In this document: positions 44,501-57,729 of the stretch, in pieces
Numbering within the stretch: the first letter of the stretch is position 1
Layout: each line of letters starts with the position of its first letter
NCBI GenBank assembly: GCA_002633005.1
Contig: NMRA01000001.1
Span: 4,339,906-4,397,769 of the forward strand
Origin: Phoronis australis
Lineage: Eukaryota; Phoronida; Phoronidae
Length of the DNA stretch: 57,864 nucleotides
Direction: 5' to 3'
Translations under genes and position numbers: made by a program
The notes under the pieces: model-generated
The model's input: the letters and a program-made list of their open reading frames with translations, nothing else
Database searches by the model: none
What the model was told of the DNA's origin: nothing

Positions 44501-46867
44501 TTACTTTATGTAGGAATTCATGAATTGGTAATAAAAGTAATACTGTTTCCTTTCGATTTTTAGTAGGCTTACTTTTTCAGGATTTGGTAATTGTGATGTC
44601 CTTGAGAATAATTTCACTTCAGATAAGTAAATTGTTACACGTGGCTCACGAATTCCCAGTGTACTAGATTGAAATGTGTAATTTTGTAAGAACAACAGCC
44701 CAATATATAGTTCATCTCATTACATACCGTATACATTGAAGAACTTCCAACTTGTCAGTGCATTCCAAAAATTCCCTCTTATAGGGTCATGCCTTAATGA
44801 CCTTATATTCGAATAAAAGCACATCCAATGTAAAGTTTTCTTAAGAAACGCATTCCACTTTATGTTTTCCATTGTAACTTTGCAACACCTGCTGTTTTGT
44901 TTTACCATTGAATTCAAGATTTTCATGGAAAGGTTTTAGCCAGTCAAATTGTGATGGTACAAATCATGGCTAATTGGCAGAAAACACAAGCAAAATAACG
45001 AAGAAACTCTATATCCTTAAAGTTGAATACCAGCTTGTGGCCTTGTATTCTGGATCGTTGCATTCTTCAGAAGAGTCCTCCTAGCAAACGCTTTATTTTG
45101 TAATTATAATGCCATGGCCTTATATGGGACCACTTTCTTCAGAACTGTTACAGCGTGCAAATTTTAACTTGAACCGTCGGAAATGTATGTTTATTTCTTT
45201 TTCAGCCAATTCCAGCTTTGCGCGTTGTGACAACACGAGTCTTTCTAGCCTTGTTGTAAGACATACTGACGGCGGCCAAAGGAATCGCTTGAGCTGAGGT
45301 GCCACCAGCAATCTCTTAGCATTAGAACAGACGACTATTAGCGGTGCTCAAGAGTCATGAGCCTAACATTGGTGAAACCAGAAAAAAAGCACCAGTGTAC
45401 AGAAAAACCCCAATGCGAGTAGTTCTGAATCAGCGGAATCGAACATGAGTAGGAGACTGTCTCAGAGAGTGTTACTCTGACACTTCCCGCTCTTGACTTT
45501 TGAATATAGACACAATTCTATGTTCAATACTGCAACGTTGACTAATAACAAGGGATTAGGCATTTGTTGCAGAATTCGTGCGTAATTAAAATTACCAATT
45601 TGAACAAATAACATCAATCACAAGTGGCTCCTTGCAAGCAGACGTGCAGGAAGTTGTTCTCTTTACGTGACCTCGCTGTTCATTGGTTAGTGTACACCAT
45701 ATTAACCAAACATTAACCAATGAGAGTGGTGCTCACTTAATGACTTTAAAAATGGCCTACTTAGCTACCTCTTTATCGTGTATCTTTAGTAAAGAGAATA
45801 ATCCCAACGTAACAATATCGATAATTTGATTCGCAATGTTGAGCTTAGCAAGCAGTGGTCAGTGATAGTTTTAGACGCGTAAGGTGTGTGTTGTTTGCTT
45901 CTAACATGACTTTGCCATCAAATCTTTATTTAGATGGCTTATCGGTATCAAGTTTTGGCCGGCTGTCTGTTATAAGAACGGGGAAGTGAGAGAACACAGT
46001 TTCCTCGGACCGGTTGACATTTTTGCAACTTTCTCACTATTCTCGCATTTGGTTTGAAGAACTGATATTTTTTATTAATTTTATTTTTACAGACACATGT
46101 TCAAAATCTTTGTTGTAGCAAGGAGACTATGGCAAATTAACCAAAAACGCCTGCTAAGAAAAGGCATTGTTCCTCATGGATAGAAGTAAGCTCATTTATG
46201 CAAATTTAAAAATAAATTGATATATTTTGTGAAAGAAAAAACCTGCAAAAATCTTGTTCAATTGACTGGATTACTTCACCATGATTATAAAATTAAGCAA
46301 AAACGGAGGTAAGTTAAGATTAGGATTTCAACAAAGTTGATTTTGGCATAAATATAAATATTCAAACTAAAATTCAAAAATACCCATGTAGTTTTTAACT
46401 TACTGTCTCGTTTTCGTCCGATGCAACTTTTGAATTTTCAGAAAAAATACCAAAAATCCTACTTTTTGATGGTATCTTATACAAAATTCGAAAATTTGAA
46501 AAACAATGCACAAATAGTGAAATATTAAATAGCTATAGGCATAAATTGTACTATCTGAATGTTTTGTTAGAATTCAGCCAGCCATTCCAGAGACATGATT
46601 CCTGAAATTAGTCAAATTTTGATATTTTCCAGGGATACTCATACACTGTGTGAAATGCGTGGACTAATCGGCATTGAGTGTTAATTGGATACCTTCCATT
46701 CTTCGATTGTGGTGAGTCAATGTACTCGTCACGACGAGCATTTAATATCAAGACCCCATTTCACTCGTTGCTAGTTGGTTGACAGCGCCTCGTTTGGTTA
46801 ACAAAAGACAAGGTTTTATACCCAGAAGAACGTGCGCGTTGAAGGTTGACTGTTTAAGCTCCGATTC
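41581..46867. other. 5.3-kb intergenic region without a supportable gene
   Basis: The sequence is AT-rich. A 152-codon minus-strand frame at 42994-43452 has no recognisable domain. At 42550-42625 CTTAAGATTTGTCT and CTTAAGACAAATCT form an imperfect inverted pair, probably a small palindromic element. Near 45679-45724 CATTGGTTA and TAACCAATG form another inverted pair of CCAAT-type motifs. Otherwise I see nothing specific. Confidence 0.35.
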
Positions 46868-47236
46868 TTGCTTGTTTACTTAGACTATTTTGAGTTAATT
46901 CATGCTCGCGCATTTGGGTTTCAGGTTCCTTTTTATAATATTTATTATTGCCCGTTTACACAACGTGTACAATTAAATAGTTTTTGTGTGCACCGTACAC
47001 TCTTGCGTTGCGCATTTACGGCGAGCAGATGTCATTCAAAACCGCAAATCGGTTTAGTCGGCGAATGGAGACTTCCAGTGGGAGGTGCTAAACTGTCAAT
47101 CAAATTGCCCTTTATGAATCAGAAGTTCATAAAGGTTGGTGGAGATAGGTACCTTGCAGCCGCCTCCGTCCAATCATCAACTCACCTGATAAGCCAGAGT
47201 TCATTCGATTGTACGTCGGCTCAAGCCAGAAGAACC

Positions 47237-47434
47237 ATGGCTGTTGACGGGGCACAGGTTTTCTCTTTGCTCACAATTTTATCACTTTCCAGCGCAGTTC
47301 ATGTAAAACATTTTTATCCATTTGGCCTGGAAAACGGCGACCAAGCACTTCCTAAAGCAGACGATCTCAGCTCGGGGAATATTCGTCTTCGAGCTCCAAT
47401 CGCCTTTTACCGACAGTTGCACAGACGCTTATAC
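47237..47434 (+). CDS. First coding exon of a probable secreted NIDO-domain protein (partial)
   Basis: The exon starts at an ATG in good context (GAACCATGG) and ends TAC/GTGAGT, phase 0, 66 codons. Residues 1-22 form a signal peptide with core FSLLTILSLSSA. They are followed by HFYPFGLENGDQALPKADD and SSGNIRLRAPIAFY, then RRLY. This matches the start of NIDO domains (nidogen, tectorin and SNED1-type extracellular proteins: FYPFG..NGD..LP..DDGSS..I.L..PF.FYG..Y..LYVNNNG). The DDLSS and FYRQ variations are unusual. The next exon, which should begin with a VNNNG-like motif, is not seen before 57864. The gene either runs beyond the window through an intron over 10 kb long, or is a decayed copy. 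The frame is open upstream to 46868, but that part looks like 5' UTR. Confidence 0.5.
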
Positions 47435-50204
47435 GTGAGTAGACGTTTGTTGTCATGTTATTCTATCACTTTAGCCTGTTTGGCCTGCTACACTCATCAT
47501 CTTGTAGAGACAGGTGTATTGGTCGTTCTTCAATCTGACACCAGACTCATCGAAAGTATGCATCACTGTCGAACATGATGAAGAACGATTTTTCGAACTT
47601 ACTGAGCGTTTTAATCATTCCGAGCACACTCTAATGGCATAGTTATCACCCGAGAAAATTCATCGTTCGTATTATATTTAAAATTGTCAAACACTGCTCT
47701 TTCAGGGACTAATTTCCATTTTCAAAACTTTGCTTCTTGAACTGCATGAGACCGCGTTTATAACTGCAACCAGTCCAAGGAACCGGACCTACTTACTGCT
47801 TAGCCTCAAATTGTTTCTAATTATCCAGATGAAAGTGTGATTCCGGGATCTAATAGTAGTCCCACGTCCTTCCTCAATACCGTGCCCGGCTTGTTGAATC
47901 ACAGGCCGTGACAATCCAACTTGTAGAGCCTAGTCTCTGCCAGTTCTTTCAAAGACCAGAATTACCGCTAATTCGACTGAGGAACAACTTGAGACCAATT
48001 TCGCTATGAGTAGTCAAAATCAAAATTTGTATTTTTATGGAAGCAGGGTGCTAGGGGCTTTCAGTTGTACATTTTGAGTGTGTTGAAAAATTTGTAACCA
48101 CAAAAATTATCCAAAGACGAATCGAGATACAACGTACACGGGACTTTGTCAAACATTCATTTTGGTGGATCAGCCGAGTTCAATAGCTTATTGTCGGATG
48201 TGTAAATCAGTGTAAAATATAGCGCATTGACAGTGTTTATTGATTGTTTGATTGGCCTCGGATCGCGACCTAAGATTTAGGTTACACCAGGCTTATAAAA
48301 TACTTGATAGGTAATCAAACGGTCCCACCATGAGTGTTTCGGCTTGCTCATTTCTTATATACGATCATATGACAAGACTGAATCTGCTCTTATTGTCTGC
48401 GATGGAGTTCAAGTGGCGTCAATCGTCTCTGTAGGGCCTCCATTCTCGGATAGCCGTGTAGGCTAACAACAATAGTTAATGTACAGGTTCTTTGTGTAGG
48501 TACCTGTGCATCGCATGAACTTTGCACCCCTGTGGTTTGTTTTCACAAAAAGTTTATGCCAGGTTAAGCTGTCAGACCGTCGACTTGATGGCGCTATTCA
48601 TTCTGAAAAAAGTACCACGGCAACAGGCGATGGTTTCGTTGCCTCAAATAGTTTCGCGCGTCAGTTGGCGTGTCGGCCAAGATAAGGGTTGTACGAACGC
48701 TTGGCCAGGGCAGAGTTCCAGAGACGCAAGAATATAGCAAAAGTAGCTAGTTTGATCATGTGCTGTGCTTGTTATACGTGGCGACATCTCGCGACGTCCT
48801 GCATTTTCGCCAGAATCTCACCTGTACGGCACGACGCCGGGGTGGGGGGGGGGGGGGGNGGGGGGGGTCTGTGAATTAAGACTTATGACACTTATGACAA
48901 AAATTTGACCTTACGCTCCACAAGTATTTCTTAGTAGTCTGATTAAAACTCACTTTAGGAAAAGTACCCGAGCATATACCCATCACTGTTAGTTCCTGAC
49001 TAAGTTTGTACAACTTATTTCCAAGCATTGATGATTATAATTACATGACTAAGCCCTTATTTGGAAATTGTGAAGTGGCAGCTTAGGAACAAAATTTCTG
49101 GCTTAATTCTAATATAGGCCTAGACCCTTCAAATCATCGCAAGCGCTGTTACCCCATCGGATGCTTTTTAAGATGAATAAAAAATGAATCGTTCTCACGC
49201 CAATCTCACGCTTATCTCACGCTCAGTGTACTATTACAGTCTGCAGCTGCGTGTTGTATATTGTGCAGATAGTCTAGTTGACACAGTTCATTTTTAACAC
49301 GATGTGATGCTTGCAGCTTACATGCGCGAAAGCCCCAAACCTATAAATGGATTTTCATCTGTCCTGTCGCAACAGCTTTTTGGACTGTTTCATGATTCTG
49401 GATGTATTCTTTTAATGTTTGCGTACTGAGGACGGTGCACACAAGTTGTTCTTCGGTTGTGAGCTGGTTCACGTCCCCCTCTCGCTCACGTGACTCATGA
49501 GCACTCTAAACACTCCAATTCTCATTTTCGTCTTTTGGGCCACTGTCTACACATTGTCTACAGCACCCGATTGTCGTATACCACTTCGTATCCGAGTTAT
49601 TAGCTCGAAAAGTCGTGTCGGAACACTCGTGCATTCCGGGTTGCAGCAATATACGACAATCGCATACGACTAAAGCCCTAGCTTATTACCTCTGGTTAGT
49701 TTAATCAACTTCGCCTTAACAATCATGAAGGCAGCGGTCCAAAAGTTGCCGACCACTGAGGTGAATGAAAGTCGAGGGAAAATCGAACGTGCTCTATCTA
49801 AAACGACACATCACATACGACTTTTATCTCGAAATGTGTGACGTGTCCACTATCTCTCCAGTCAGTTGTATGTGACTAACAATAAGAAATCGTGAACGAA
49901 GAATCGGATTGTGCCGACAGTATTTAGACTTATAGCCTGAAATGCCTTATTGTGATGTAACAGGGACCAGTTTACGGGGTTCAATTACCTGTATGACTGA
50001 GCAAATATTTAAGAGTTGAGTGTCCTACATCACTATCAGCACATGTAAACAGTGAGGTCAGGTAGTATAATGGACAGGTGTGAATAGAGAGCAGGGGTCC
50101 GGCTTGAGCCTATTCAGTAGAGTAGGGCTGACCACACTTGATATCTCTATGGGAATTGCTCTTTTGACTTTAGCATTGACATCAGATATTGTATACTGCC
50201 AAGG
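47435..50204. other. Region without a supportable exon
   Basis: It is presumably intron of the NIDO-type gene or intergenic. A poly-G run containing an N lies at 48842-48868 and marks an unresolved homopolymer. No coding block is recognised. Confidence 0.35.
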
Positions 50205-50370
50205 TAGGCAGTGTGGCCTAGTGGGATAAGTGTCCGCTGCCTTCGTGGGTTCGAATTCTTCAATGGGGCAAACTGCTAGACCTTCAGGTCTCTCATAGCT
50301 CCCCATGAAAATGGTTCCACGTGGTCAGTGCAATGGGCCCACTTGAGCGGCCTGCACACGTCTGTTGCAA
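50205..50370 (+). mobile_element. tRNA-derived SINE, copy 1
   Basis: The head has TGGCCTAGTGGGATAAGTG (A-box) and GGGTTCGAATTC (B-box). The body has CATGAAAATGGTTCCACGTG, then TCAGTGCAATGGGCCCAC and TGAGCG. The same head and body recur at 52240. It is not a functional tRNA, because no cloverleaf continues past the B-box. Confidence 0.75.
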
Positions 50371-52239
50371 CAGCCTGAAATTACTTTTTTAGTTTAAAAA
50401 ACTATATTCTGACAAGACGCTCAACTCTGACTGCTGGTATTGAATATGCAGGCATCGACCACTGCAGGTTTTTTGTCCATATTATTCGGCCGTGTAAAGT
50501 AAAACATTTAAAATGCGAAAGTAGGCCTACAACTTCTCAATTTTCTCGTTAGAAATATTCAAGTTTCAATTTAAGTCCTGTCGCAACATTCTCCGATGGT
50601 ATTGCCACAGTGGGGGTTGTTCACACAGTCCCCCTTTACTCGACTTGGTCGCACATGGCTTGCCGTCATTATAGAATTTATAGAAAAAATATAGGTTTAT
50701 TCTTCAGTTTAAAGTAAGCATAGAAATCAAGGCTCGTGAAGGACGATAGAAGAATGCAAACCAATAGTGTTCGATTTCTTTTCCAAATGATCTGTATGAT
50801 ATTGTCCTCATTCTAGAGAGGTTACTCGTCGCTTGTGTTCCAGGTGTTCACCAGGCTCTTCTCCTCTCGTACACTCGGGAGATAGATCTCTTGTGTGCTC
50901 CTTAAGCCAGCTTTGATTGCCACCACCACCGGCGTCCTCAGCCATTTTCCACTGCGCAGCAAACAGCTCCTCGATTTTAATTAATTCAACCACCGGTACA
51001 AAACCAACGTCGCAAATTGACGTCTTCTGATAAAATCAGAAAAACAACGGATTTTGTTGTTTTACTTTTAAACTACCAACTTCAACCCTACGATAACTTC
51101 AAACGTTTTTCGGCCCAAGACTGACTGGTCTTTTAAGAAAACAAGTTCACTTGATATTCCGGTGTGTGAAAATCAATGATTTTAACAGTTGCGTCGCCAT
51201 TTTGTCACTGATACGATGTTTCTACGAAATTACATTAAAATCCGCAAGGAAAGTCTAACGGTAAACTGACGCGACAACTATATTCCAGAGATTGAAGGCG
51301 ATTGTGAAATTTTTGTTTACAGGGAGTTAAACGAGTGTAACAGTTGTCAAACTGATTCAGAAAATACAGTAGGCCTAGGCCTATGTCTGCACGACATAAT
51401 TCCTCATACCACCCAGTACTGATTGTTGGAACACTTTAGCAGGTCAAACACCACGAGTTTCTATTTAAATGAGAGACATCGGCGAGAAAAAGGATTTTCT
51501 GAGATCAGACTCAGGGCGGAGTATAAGCTTGATCGGCTCGATCCTCTGCGGTCTCGGACAAGTTCTCTGTTGACGGAATTAAATCCCGCTTGATAAGTAC
51601 CATCTCGCAACGTCTAGTACATAGTAATTCACTTTCCCCTGTGAAGAATTTTGTTGAAAAAATAGCAAAGTTCACGATATTTGAAATACGCGAGAAGGAA
51701 AACCCTGTGGTTACCACGGAGTTTCTAATCTACCTCCCATTTATGATAAATGCGCGCATGCGCTCACAGTCAGTTGCTTGAAGTCGCTTGATGACAAATG
51801 CAACATTTTTTCATATAAGAGAGTTGTGCTACGTCTGTGTCTTGCCATACCAAATAAGGAGACGTGCTTTGCATAATGGTAGAAAAATCGACTAAGTGGT
51901 GAGCAGTTGACAGATAGTTTTTCTAGAAATTTGAAACTAAGAGAAAATGCTTTGATATCAACAGAAATTAAACATCTTTACGAACGAACAGTAAAAATAC
52001 TTGGTGAGCAGGATGGATACTGTTTCAATTGCATAAAACCACTTTCAATATTGCAATCAATTTATTCTGTTTGTCGCGTTCCAGGCCTCCCATCGGCCTT
52101 GATTTCAGTGAATGTCTGGCTGACATCCGCCACAGTTGGTAATTCGTAATAACATAAAAAACACTACGGATTGTGTTGTTTTATTGCTCTCGTCAAGGCT
52201 AACTTCAAGAAGTCTGCCCCTTCCAACAATAATCCCTAA

Positions 52240-52450
52240 GGACGGAGTGTGGCCTAGAGGGATAAGTGTCCGCTTACTTTACTCAAGATCGTGGGTTCAA
52301 ATCTTAGTGTGGCACACTGTTAAACCTTTGAGTCAGGTCGCTAGCTCCTCAGCTCAGTCTTAGCTATACATTGATAAAGCATGAAAATGGTTCCACGTGA
52401 TCAGTGCAATGGGCCCACATGAGCGTCCTTGCGCGCGTCTGGTACCAGGT
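52240..52450 (+). mobile_element. tRNA-derived SINE, copy 2
   Basis: The head is TGGCCTAGAGGGATAAGTG with B-box GTGGGTTCAAATC. The body is CATGAAAATGGTTCCACGTG, then TCAGTGCAATGGGCCCAC. It has about 45 extra bases between head and body compared with copy 1. Confidence 0.75.
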
Positions 52451-54470
52451 GTACCAAATCGTCTGCAATATGACAATGTTCCCAAAAATGCATTTTTCGA
52501 CCGTAAACCCCGCAATGTCCATTGAAACAAGCTCTTGTATCCTTTAAAAATGTAAACCTTTCCTTTTTCCTTTAATAAAAGATATATGGCTTCGAAGCAG
52601 CACAAAATGGATTTACGTGTTGTCCGTGGATGAAATTCCTGCATCGAAGCCTATTGTGTGTGTACCATTGCCTGCGGTATATAAAATTACGCTAACATTT
52701 GCTTTTTGTGAAATGTTGTTTAGAGTAAATTAAACACAAAATAAAATCTGAGGCATTGATAACCCTTAGTGAGGATGATCAGTTTTCATATTTAGCTGCA
52801 GGACAACATTCTTACAGTCTGGGCAATATGCGAATTACATGTTGGGCGACCTAATGTGGTACAAACGACTGACACCTGCTGTGAGTCTAAACATCACCAC
52901 TCTAACTAGTGTCGCCGCCTTTGTCAAAGACTCGGTCATATAGTAATTATAAGTCACTAATATGTTTTGTCTGAAAACATACATATATGATTTCTCGACC
53001 ATGAAAGATTCAAAAAGCTGACCCAGATTTTCCATTCCCCGTCATGGAGTTTTCTGTACGTCAAATCACAACTAATTCTCGTTACAACACCACATGATTT
53101 GATCACTGCATTCAAAGACTACTAGCAACAAACAACGGTTGAGGACGACCGCAGTTTGGCAAATACATCGAAAAGAATTTTGGTCTTTGATCTGGGTATA
53201 AAAACCCCATGCCCTTGTTCTTGCATTTAAACGATAATCACCGATCAGATGTTCCGGGACCCCGATTAAATTTTGCCAGTGCGCGAGCATTGTTAGAGTA
53301 TGGTAGGATACGCGGATCGCTGTGGTGTATAAAATACGAAAAATCGGTTGAATTGAACTTTAGCTGTATTATTCGCCAAACTCCGCTTTAGCAACATAAA
53401 GTGTAAAAGTTTACAAATGGTATGGGGCCGGGGTCTAATCTTTTTATTCGAAATGATTTTTGACATTTTTCCGTTCTACTTTTGTGCGAACTCGATATAG
53501 GTATCTCAGAGTATAAACTGTGCTCGAGTACGTTATGCTTCATCCTTACGAATTTCTTGTCCAAGTTTGCACTTGTTTGCCCTTAGATTCCAGGTTCAAG
53601 CTCGAGTAAAAACTCAAGAATTCGAGTAAAAAGATAAGGCCTCGGGCACTGATATTTTGTTTGTGGCTTACTTTCTCGTTTTACTGCAATTACTGTAAAG
53701 CACGTAGCAATATGTTGTTGTTGTTGTTATTTAAGAAGCGTTGTGGTGATAACAATTTATGACAATGGTAGCGAATGCCACATGGCAATGCTAATCGTGA
53801 TCTCATCTGTGGTACCTCACTAGTGCTCACGATGTAGACTAGAGTGAAAAATACGAGAACCCTCCTCGTGGTCATAATTTCCTTCATGATGCATAGCTAG
53901 AATTTTTTCAAAGGTATCTAAATGCAACAAATTCGTGTTCAAACCGTGAACTGAAGGCACAGTTGGCCGCGGGTGCATGCACCGAACGTTATACTGTTGA
54001 AACTTCCTGGGTTGTATAGATGTTTGGGTGGCGAGACACAATATTGCTCTTTTTATACTGTTTGATAGGAAATTGGCCACGAAACGAGAACAAAAAGGCT
54101 TTGAAATTGTCAAAGGAAATTCCTTTACGTTGTTTGGTGAAAGCTTTTTCTCGTTTACTCCTGTAGTATTTTGTGGCACTGTGTTTCTGTCTACCCGTGT
54201 ATATGTCTATGGTGTTTTGTATTGAATTGAGCATAATAAGCTGTTTTACACAATGTTTCCTTCATCTCTCATTCACCTTGCTATTGGACCTACTTAAACC
54301 CAGCTAGTGGTGCATGTAATTAGTAACGGATGCCCGTGAACTATTCAGCCGTGTGTTTAATTAAACCCGATGACTCTACGGAGGGTCTCACCAGGTGCTC
54401 GGGACGACATGTGCAGACTAGCATATCGTACGCGAAACTAAGATGAACCTTATGCGGGTCATTTTGTGTT
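52451..54470. other. Region without a supportable gene
   Basis: AT-rich sequence with short, featureless frames on both strands. The 119-codon minus-strand frame at 53820-54179 has no recognisable domain. Confidence 0.35.
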
Positions 54471-54547
54471 ATTTTTTAAAGAAGAAATCCATTGTTGCGC
54501 ATATAGACGTGACACCTTTCATTGCATAAGTGAATATTAACTGCTTG
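54471..54547. repeat. Direct repeat flanking the LINE fragment, left copy
   Basis: It contains ATTTTTTAAAGAAGAAATCC, then ATTGTTGCGCATATAGACGT, GACACCTTTCATTGCA and AACTGCTTG. It is repeated at 55046-55140. Confidence 0.8.
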
Positions 54548-55045
54548 CCAGTGCTTTTTGGATATATAATTTCCCCGGATCAGACGGGATTTATAAAAGG
54601 GAGATGTATGGATGAAAATATAAGATTGATCTATGATATTATGAATTTCTGTGAAAAAATGGTATATCGGGGCTATTGTTACAAATACATTTTGAAAAAG
54701 CTTTTGATAGCTTGTCATGGAGCATTATAAATAACGTTTTGGATATCTTTAATTTCAACGCCTCAATTAATCGTTGGATTAAAACTTTTTATAATTGTCC
54801 GGTGTCATGCTCTGTTTAAAAGGGGTTTTCTGTCCAGAACTTTTACTCTGCACAGGGGGTGTAGACAAGGTGATTCTCTTTCTCCACATGCTTTCATTTT
54901 ATGTGCTGAAATATTAGCTATGGTGACGAAACGAGATAGGGAAATTAAAGACATTCAAATAGGAAATAATGAATTTATACTTACTCAGTATGCTGACGAT
55001 ACAACGTTTTTCTTGGATGGTTCTCGGCGCAGTTTGGAAGCTACT
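54548..55045 (+). mobile_element. L1/Tx1-like LINE reverse transcriptase fragment
   Basis: Translation gives PDQTGFIKGRCMDENIRLIY, then KAFDSLSWSIINNVLDIFNF, RQGDSLSPHAFILCAEILAM and QYADDTTFFLDGS. These are ordered RT motifs including the YADD catalytic box (54989-55000). At least two frameshifts or stops occur (near 54700 and 54820), so it is inactive. Only the central RT domain is present; endonuclease, the rest of RT and the 3' tail are missing. Confidence 0.85.
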
Positions 55046-55140
55046 ATTTTTTAAAGAAAAAAATCCATTGTTGCGCATATAGACGTGACACCTTTCATTG
55101 CATGATGTGCCCAATTTCGTAAGTGAACATTAACTGCTTG
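55046..55140. repeat. Direct repeat flanking the LINE fragment, right copy
   Basis: It matches 54471-54547 but has an additional segment, ATGATGTGCCCAATTTC, between the two conserved blocks, so the left copy is internally deleted. Confidence 0.8.
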
Positions 55141-55440
55141 AATGTCTTGCAGACTTTCTGAAATCCTGATTTGAGTAAAATCTGCACAGACATGTCGACA
55201 GATTTCCATATCATTCGGCACATGAACAACACGTATGAAGTGCGTGTTTAAGGGACATTGTCGACCATTTTCGGGATTATTGATGGATGGGATAGAGCTA
55301 TAAAACAATAACATTTGTATGGGTTTTTGCTATTTATTACATTTCGCCAAATGTCACCATTGGCTTCCAGACATTAGTAGACATCAAGACCGATGACTTT
55401 ACTAGTTAAAAACATTTTAAATACTTTTTTGAGTGGAAAT

Positions 55441-55500
55441 CAGCTCCGCCAATAGAGCGTTGGACTGCGAATGCGGGTGTTCCGCCGCTGAGGCTGATCT
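55441..55500 (+). other. tRNA-like fragment (SINE head or pseudo-tRNA)
   Basis: AGAGCGTTGGACTGCGAAT resembles the D-arm to anticodon-arm part of a tRNA. No T-arm follows at the right distance, so it is a degenerate SINE head or tRNA pseudogene. Confidence 0.35.
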
Positions 55501-57000
55501 CAGAAAATTACTGTTCGTGCCGATAACGTCCCTCTAATAATAAATAGGTCATATGAACGCTAATAAATTTATCTTTTTAAACAAAACCAGCACCTTCGCA
55601 TTCTGCGCAGTGTTTGTTTCCACACCAAACACATTTATCCTCTTGTCTCGAGTTATAAGATAACCACCCGAGCGGTACGTGGCTTTAGTAATTAACAAAT
55701 CATTTTTATGGCATGCAGACAGAACATATTTGTGTCACCATAGATCAAACCTCCATTTCCGTATGTTATGGAGTGTGGCAAGTTAGGCGGGAAAAATGAA
55801 AATGATCAATATTCCTGATTTACAAACCTTAATTTCAAATCGTTAAACATAGACACTTTCATCATGTCACTTTTTTAGGCTATTCAGCCGCTTTTGTGCC
55901 GCACGGTAAAACCACAAGTTATTAATTGAAAAACCGGCTTTGTTATCATTAACAAGTTTTTATTCAACTTGTGACATTTTCTAAATTGAAATGTTTCTGT
56001 TCCCCAGACGTCCCTCACCTCACCTTTCAATCTCTATTTTTTCAGTTGCATTGTCATGCAAAATCCCTTTGTTGACCCTCGCATCGACAATTTCCCTACA
56101 AATCATCACTTCAGGGGCCCCATTCCCTCACCCCGTATGGTTCACTCCTTGATGGTGGAACGTATTTTCACCGTGCTATTATGTGATTAATGGTCAGTTC
56201 CAGAAACCGGGAAGTTGAATGAGACGTCAATGTCATTGAAACAGAAACTTTTATTGGTCTTGCTTCAGTGAACGTCATCTGAGATTGTTGATCTGTGATA
56301 CAATGCATAGAATACGTGTTCACATAAGTCAACGATGTTTGTAAACAAAAACAATTTGAAGTGGGTGATATTGATTATGACGAAATCCAAATAAGATAGG
56401 TGAACATTAACTGTCGGTTGGCTTCCTAACATCTGCGGTGCACGTTATAACACATGTCCGAGCTGTTTATCATTTAACAGCTTCATAATATTTTCATTCG
56501 TTGCCGCTATGTATCATTTGTGGTTTATTTATTTGACCTATTTGATAGCCTAATTTGATGTTGCCGAGAAATGAGGCTTTAGGTGTCTGACAAGCTTGCA
56601 TTGTTCTGCTGATTCGGTTCCACCGTTCAGGTTAATTCTGCTCTGAAAATTAGGCAACCAGGATTTTGTGCCTGACGAACCGGCTTCACGGTCCCCAGTT
56701 TCCCAAAATGCGCTCATCGATTTGGGACTAAAGATCAGATGAAAATTTTCGTGAAAACATTTATTAGTGTTTTGTGAAGACACAGTTATAGCGGTTGTAA
56801 ACCCACCTTCCATCGTAGGTTGGATTCGGGCCTCCTACCGTAACGAAGTTGGTCTCAAATTATTCATAAGGCCAAGTGCCGAAGCAATATTTTCGTCACG
56901 GTTGTTCAGTGCTGGGCAAAAATCGATAAGAATTTATTGGTAAGTAAATGCTTTAATGCAATTTTCTGGTAGTGATTAGGCAAATAAATACTAGGTCTAC
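55501..57000. other. Region without a supportable gene
   Basis: AT-rich sequence. The 87-codon minus-strand frame at 56550-56813 has no recognised domain. Confidence 0.35.
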
Positions 57001-57087
57001 TACTGCTGCCGCCGCCGCCTCGCCACCACCACCGCCGCCGCCACCACCACCGCCGCCACCACCACCACCACCACCACCACCACTACT
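57001..57087. repeat. (CCG/CCA)n microsatellite
   Basis: A mixed CCG and CCA trinucleotide tract ending in a pure CCA run. Confidence 0.9.
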
Positions 57088-57729
57088 AATCATAATAATA
57101 GTTATGGTAATAGGATAGTAATAATATCAGTATTAGTAAAAACATACTCTTTTCCAATAATATCAATGTTTGTGTTAAGCTAAAAACAAACAAAATCGAC
57201 TAAAAAACGTTAGAAAAGGACAATAAAAACAATAAATGCTAAAACATTTTTTACGACCAGTCAAGGCTGCGATGGGTAACTTGTACAGTCATCTCAACTA
57301 TGACGAGACTGCCGATAATCCAGTTTTGATATTTCCGCTCAGGTGAAATAACAGCTTAACATATTTGTTTAAGGTTGATAGCAAACAAACATGTGTATGT
57401 TCTGCTACTTGGCTGAAGTTCTCAAGATGGATCATTTTACAAACACAGTGGTAGTGGTAATTACAAGTGTTACAGTGCTGGTTGGAGGCAGACTTACAAG
57501 TTAATAAACTAATCTTTGCACATTAATGTGCTACTCTGTCCAGTGTAAATCGATGTAGCATTGAATGGAGATTCAGCCAATACATTTCGTTCAGAACAAA
57601 CCACTCTAGGTGAATGCGGGGAAACTCAAGTGGTTTGAAGCGTCTCACTGTGATTGGTGGGGACGTCTACGAACAACTGGGGTATGACGCCCAATGAATG
57701 TTACTCAAGGCACGAATGGAGCGGGACGC

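Noticed and set aside
46868-47236. N-terminal extension of the NIDO-type exon to give a 236-codon protein
   Set aside because: The upstream part shows no domain and would bury the signal peptide. The ATG at 47237 has better context and places the signal peptide at the N-terminus. The frame beyond 47434 is intronic.
50205-50265. Functional tRNA gene from the A-box and B-box
   Set aside because: No complete cloverleaf can be drawn, and the sequence recurs with a long shared body at 52240, so it is a SINE.
53820-54179. 119-codon minus-strand frame
   Set aside because: It overlaps other frames of similar length on both strands and shows no recognisable motif.
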